Shown here: positions 60,672 through 64,000 of the stretch, in pieces
Layout of the letters: every line of letters begins with the position of its first letter
Position numbering within the stretch: the first letter of the stretch is position 1
Assembly: GCA_946482325.1 (NCBI GenBank)
Contig: CAMLRA010000006.1
Coordinates: forward strand, 1-64,000
Direction of reading: 5' to 3'
DNA length: 64,000 nt
DNA from: an uncultured Chromatiaceae bacterium
GTDB taxonomy: Bacteria > Pseudomonadota > Gammaproteobacteria > Enterobacterales > Alteromonadaceae
Notes under the pieces: generated by a model
What the model saw: the letters and a program-made list of their open reading frames with translations, nothing else
Told to the model about the DNA's origin: nothing
Database searches by the model: none
Program-made: the position numbers and the translations under genes

Positions 60672-60709
60672 ATTCGGGTTGGCGGCGAGCGAAGTCAGCA
60701 ACCCCGAAT
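60672..60709. promoter_or_regulatory. Inverted repeat in the ampR-ampC intercistronic region
   Basis: ATTCGGGTTG and CAACCCCGAAT are near-perfect arms 27 bases apart (start to start), and another GAATTCGGG lies at 60717. LysR proteins bind dyads of this spacing. Good candidate for the AmpR operator, though it differs in sequence from the Enterobacter site. Confidence 0.5.
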
Positions 60710-60851
60710 ATTCAGGGAATTCGGGTGTGTAAGTTTTTCTAACAGCTGATATGTAAATTAACCGTTTGTCCGGCGAAGTCAACTGGCGCAAGCTAAGGAT
60801 AGTGCGGGCCCGGCACTTCATTTCAACCCATTCAACCGCAAAGGAAATTAT

Positions 60852-62000
60852 ATGCATTTCAATAAAACTCTGTTGGCGCTGACCTCTGTACTCTGTTGGG
60901 CCGGCCCGGCTCTGGCGCAAACGATTGAAAACGAAGCCGCACTGAAAACCGCAGTCAGTCAGCAAGTGTCATCCCTGATGCAACAACAGCAAATCCCCGG
61001 CATGGCCGTGGCGGTACTGTGGCAGGGCAAAACGTTTTTTTACAGCTTTGGGCAAGCAGATGTCGCAGCAAAAAAACCGGTTACACCAGATACCTTGTTT
61101 GAGCTCGGTTCTATCAGCAAAACCTTTGCCGGTGTGATTGGCGCTATGGCGTTGGAACGGGGTGACATCAAGCTGAATGACCCTGTTGCCAAGCACTGGC
61201 CGGCTTTGACCGGCAAACAATGGCAGGCGATTAACATGCAACATCTGGCGACTTACACAGCCGGTGGCCTGCCGCTGTTTATGCCGGACCACGTCACCGA
61301 TAAAGCCAGTCTGTTGAACTATTACCAGCAGTGGCAACCGGAATATGCGCCGGGCATGCAGCGGGTCTACGCCAACAGCAGCATTGGTTTATTCGCTCAT
61401 CTGGCAGTTGCTGCCGGGGGCAAAGGTTATGCCGAAGTCTTTCGCAAACTGACTACAGACTTGCAGATACCCAATACTTATCTGCAGGTGCCAGAAGCAG
61501 CTCAGGCGCAATATGCCTGGGGTTATAAAGAAGGCAAACCGGTGCGGATTGGCACTGGGGTGTTGCTGGATGAAGCGGGCGGGGTGAAGGCGAGCGTGCG
61601 CGATTTAGCAACCTGGCTTAAAGCCAACCTGCAACCAGAAAAAGTGACAGATCCATTGTTGCGGGCAGGTATCGCGAAGGCGCAGCAACGTTATGCTAAA
61701 TCTGAACAAATGTATCAGGGCCTCGGCTGGGAAATGCTGGATTATCCGGTGTCACTGGCGGCATTAAAGGCAATGACAGCCGCTGAATTTGTTGATGGCA
61801 GTGCTGCAACGGTATTGGCTCCGCCCGCGCCGGCAGTGACCAACAGCTGGGTGCATAAAACCGGCGCCACCGGCGGTTTTGGGGCTTACGCTGCTTTTAT
61901 CCCGTCGCGTCAGGTGGGTATTGTGCTGCTGGCCAACCAGCGTTATCCAAATGCGCTGCGGGTGGAAGTGGCGCACAAGGTGCTGGAAAACCTGAAATAG
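60852..62000 (+). CDS. ampC: Class C beta-lactamase
   Basis: 382 residues with signal peptide (to about 22, ALAQ). All three class C active-site elements are in order: nucleophile in ELGSISKTF (Ser 87 in the precursor, Lys 90), YANSS (Tyr near 173), and HKTGATGGFGAY (Lys near 336). The length and the NWAPSYAPG-like region (QWQPEYAPGMQ) agree with AmpC rather than the related carboxylesterases or PBPs. Hydrolyses cephalosporins in the periplasm. AAAGGAAA precedes the ATG. Its divergent ampR makes inducible expression likely. A hairpin follows the gene. Confidence 0.95.
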   Translation: MHFNKTLLALTSVLCWAGPALAQTIENEAALKTAVSQQVSSLMQQQQIPGMAVAVLWQGKTFFYSFGQADVAAKKPVTPDTLFELGSISKTFAGVIGAMALERGDIKLNDPVAKHWPALTGKQWQAINMQHLATYTAGGLPLFMPDHVTDKASLLNYYQQWQPEYAPGMQRVYANSSIGLFAHLAVAAGGKGYAEVFRKLTTDLQIPNTYLQVPEAAQAQYAWGYKEGKPVRIGTGVLLDEAGGVKASVRDLATWLKANLQPEKVTDPLLRAGIAKAQQRYAKSEQMYQGLGWEMLDYPVSLAALKAMTAAEFVDGSAATVLAPPAPAVTNSWVHKTGATGGFGAYAAFIPSRQVGIVLLANQRYPNALRVEVAHKVLENLK

Positions 62001-62023
62001 TCTTTTTATACCAAGAGCTGGTC

Positions 62024-62053
62024 TGCCGCGGTCTGTGTCACAGTGCCGCGGCA
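62024..62053 (+). terminator. Hairpin after ampC
   Basis: TGCCGCGG and CCGCGGCA arms enclose a smaller CTGTG-T-CACAG stem. Placed 23 bp past the ampC stop, but without a T tract. The arm matches that of the hairpin at 7629-7658. Confidence 0.45.
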
Positions 62054-62119
62054 AAGTGACGGCCCAAGTGGCAACTGTTAGACTGCCGGCCATTGAATAC
62101 CCGCTTCAGGAGCTGTGTG

Positions 62120-63049
62120 GTGACTGTATCTATGACGTTAGACGAAATTTTATTGCGCTTAAGTACCGAACAGCAGGTCGCGGCAGATTCTGAACAGCTG
62201 TTGTTCCCGGCGGAGGCTTTAGTGGCCGCAAAAAGCCACTGGGCGGAATTCTGGCCACATATCGCCGCGCTGATGCAGCGGATGCAGGCAGATGAAGAGC
62301 TGTCAGATGACGAATATCAGCTGCTGTTTTACGGCGTGATGCTGTTAGCTGACGTGGCGGATTTGTCGCAGGCGCCGGTTTTTATGCAATGGGTGGACAC
62401 CACAGACGGCCTGGGCTCAGACCTCGAATACACCCTCGGCGATGCCATGACCGAAGATCTGGCAACTATGTTGTTTGTGCTGTCGGCCGGGCAGTCTTTA
62501 CCGCTGCAGCAACTGCTGCTGAGTGAAAAAGCCGGTATTTACGTCAAAGCCGCGGCGCTTGCGGCTTTATTTGCCCAGCAGGAACTGGCAGAGCAACAAG
62601 GCCAGGCACCCGACACCGCAGCACTTATTCCGCTATTGCAACAAGTGATTGATGTCGCTTCCCGCCACGGCCAGAAATTTGTGCTGGGCGAACTGGCGAT
62701 CTGGTGTATCAGTTTTGGCCTGCAACAACTCAAACCGGCGTTTGAGCTGCTGCTGCGGCAGAACAGAATTGATACAAAAGTGATTAGCACCAGAGAAATC
62801 AGCCGCTGGCAGCTGGCAAACAGTGAAAAACCGCTGGCATCTGGCCTGGTGCGCCCAAGCTTTGATGTGATGTCATTGCAGCATTGGCTGGCATTTCAGC
62901 CAGACAGCACAGCGACAACAGCTGAGCCTCTGACTGAGGTCAGCGCTGGTTTGCCGGAAAACGCAACGAGCACTAAAGCGCTGACCGGTCGTAACGATGC
63001 CTGCCCTTGTGGCAGCGGTAAAAAATACAAAAAATGCTGTCTGAACTGA
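62120..63049 (+). CDS. DUF1186 protein with C-terminal SEC-C zinc motif
   Basis: 309 residues. GTG 62120 is seven bases after AGGAG; an ATG at 62132 is also possible. The N-terminal two thirds are a helical DUF1186-type domain (ALAALFAQQELAEQQG, GELAIWCISFGLQQL). A low-complexity linker (about 265-290) leads to the SEC-C zinc finger ACPCGSGKKYKKCC at the very end. SEC-C fingers, first known from SecA, recruit proteins to the translocase or other partners. Role unknown; probably cytoplasmic. Confidence 0.82.
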   Translation: MTVSMTLDEILLRLSTEQQVAADSEQLLFPAEALVAAKSHWAEFWPHIAALMQRMQADEELSDDEYQLLFYGVMLLADVADLSQAPVFMQWVDTTDGLGSDLEYTLGDAMTEDLATMLFVLSAGQSLPLQQLLLSEKAGIYVKAAALAALFAQQELAEQQGQAPDTAALIPLLQQVIDVASRHGQKFVLGELAIWCISFGLQQLKPAFELLLRQNRIDTKVISTREISRWQLANSEKPLASGLVRPSFDVMSLQHWLAFQPDSTATTAEPLTEVSAGLPENATSTKALTGRNDACPCGSGKKYKKCCLN

Positions 63050-63098
63050 TCTCCGGTTCAGTCGGCCAGGGGTGATCACGACCAAAGGTCAACACGCC

Positions 63099-63884
63099 CT
63101 AAAGCGTTTTAGCTACAACGTCGGCGGTTTGTGTTGTGATCAGTGCCGCCTGATGCCGCTCCCATTTTTTCACCAGCCAGAAATAGCTGATAGCTGCCAC
63201 GCTCAGGATGATCGCTTTTTCTTGCAAACTAATACCGTTTCGGATCAAGGCGTTAAACATCATGATTTGAATGATCAGATGGAAACAGGCGCAGGCCAGA
63301 ATGGATTTGGTTGCAGCGGCCACCTGACCAATGCCCCAACTGCCCAGAATCATCATGCCGAGGAAAAACAGGTTATCGCCAAGACTGGCACCGGTTAAAA
63401 AAGTCAGATGCCACAGATACCAGCAACAACCAATGACCAGATATTTCAGATTGTCAGTGAGCGGTGCCAGCTCCGTTTGCAGGTAACCACGCCAGCCGTA
63501 TTCTTCCATGATGCAGTACAGCAAAGTCCCGCAGGCTGCTATCAGGCCGTACAGATGCGGGTTCATCCCATAGCTGTTGTTTACGCCAAAGCCCGCAAGT
63601 AAAACCAGCGCAATCGCGACCATGCTGAGCGGGATCCACGGCAGATTGCCAAACAACTGCATCGGCAGTGGGCCCCGGCGGCGCAGCGCCCGCCGCGCGA
63701 TCAAGGCGGCCAGTAAAATCCCTGCGCCTTCGGCGATCACTGAAAGCAATATCGCCAACCAGTCAGGCAAAGCAGTGAGAGCGGCTTTGTGGCCCAACAG
63801 GTCAAAGCGGAAGATATTCGCCAGTGCCGTGGCGAGCAGCATAAACACCGCGATGCGGCGCCAACTAATCTGTGATTGATGCAA
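63099..63884 (-). CDS. CPBP-family intramembrane metalloprotease
   Basis: 261 residues and about eight helices. The Abi/CAAX motifs are MEEYGWRGYL (the Glu pair and Arg, about 124) and WYLWHLTFL (His, about 158), plus the C-terminal CFHLIIQIMMFN. Related to eukaryotic Rce1; bacterial members process or protect against peptides. TTG start with AGGAA six bases upstream. Its 116-bp upstream region to the window end holds no recognisable gene. Confidence 0.85.
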   Translation of the reverse strand: MHQSQISWRRIAVFMLLATALANIFRFDLLGHKAALTALPDWLAILLSVIAEGAGILLAALIARRALRRRGPLPMQLFGNLPWIPLSMVAIALVLLAGFGVNNSYGMNPHLYGLIAACGTLLYCIMEEYGWRGYLQTELAPLTDNLKYLVIGCCWYLWHLTFLTGASLGDNLFFLGMMILGSWGIGQVAAATKSILACACFHLIIQIMMFNALIRNGISLQEKAIILSVAAISYFWLVKKWERHQAALITTQTADVVAKTL

Positions 63885-64000
63885 AGCAAATTCCTATTAT
63901 TACCAGCATGGTGGTTGACGTTTTTTCGACAGATAAGTGGTTATTTTTAGAGCGGTTTACTCAATGGAACCAGTCAGAAAGTGTAAGGATTTGCAACAAA

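Overview
The window looks like chromosome of a free-living gammaproteobacterium, probably of the Alteromonadales/Chromatiaceae type (Rheinheimera-like). This is inferred from protein character: a vSGLT-like sugar transporter, a carbohydrate TonB receptor, an AmpR/AmpC pair and several c-di-GMP proteins. The sequence is moderately GC-rich and densely coded. No rRNA, tRNA, CRISPR array, prophage or transposase gene was seen.

Layout. 1-265: the start of a cytochrome bd oxidase operon (minus strand), with a 34-residue membrane ORF coupled to cydA and a perfect FNR/ANR box upstream. 370-3692: an NtrC-type two-component system. 3.7-16.2 kb: mostly single genes (DUF3472-like lipoprotein, solute-binding protein, M24 peptidase, SnoaL-like protein, rluF, Cys-cluster protein, a large GGDEF/EAL sensor, a cytochrome c, recQ). 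Two copies of an imperfect palindromic, MITE-like element lie between genes here.

16.2-33.4 kb is the main metabolic block: eleven genes on the minus strand, mostly touching or overlapping. In transcription order they are TonB receptor, SDR, GH2 beta-galactosidase, galE, galT, galK, galM, SGLT-type symporter, a GH5-like secreted glycosidase, an MFS sugar symporter and a LacI-type regulator. A perfect 14-bp LacI-family palindrome sits on an extended -10 promoter upstream of the receptor. Together they take up beta-galactosides across the outer membrane, hydrolyse them in the envelope, import the sugar and feed the Leloir pathway.

33.7-42 kb holds a LysR/oxidoreductase divergon, a fasciclin protein with a strong terminator, two c-di-GMP proteins and an AT-richer stretch around an unrecognised three-TM protein. 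A dispersed family of 14-bp-unit repeats starts here and recurs near 51.5 kb. 42.2-47.6 kb is an HME-RND metal efflux operon. It is bracketed by two His-rich accessory proteins and preceded by a near-consensus CusR/PcoR box, which suggests copper or silver.

47.7-64 kb holds a second solute-binding protein, a lipoprotein, a LysR/TehA-type divergon, a pap2-eptA-Omp85 envelope operon, a deacetylase, an orphan TPR sensor without output domain, and a GrpB-methyltransferase fusion apparently split by a frameshift. It ends with the ampR-ampC divergon, a DUF1186/SEC-C protein and a CPBP protease. The items most worth a second look are the metal operon with its operator, the pap2-eptA-Omp85 operon, the two intergenic repeat families, the cydA-coupled small protein and the 404-residue membrane protein.
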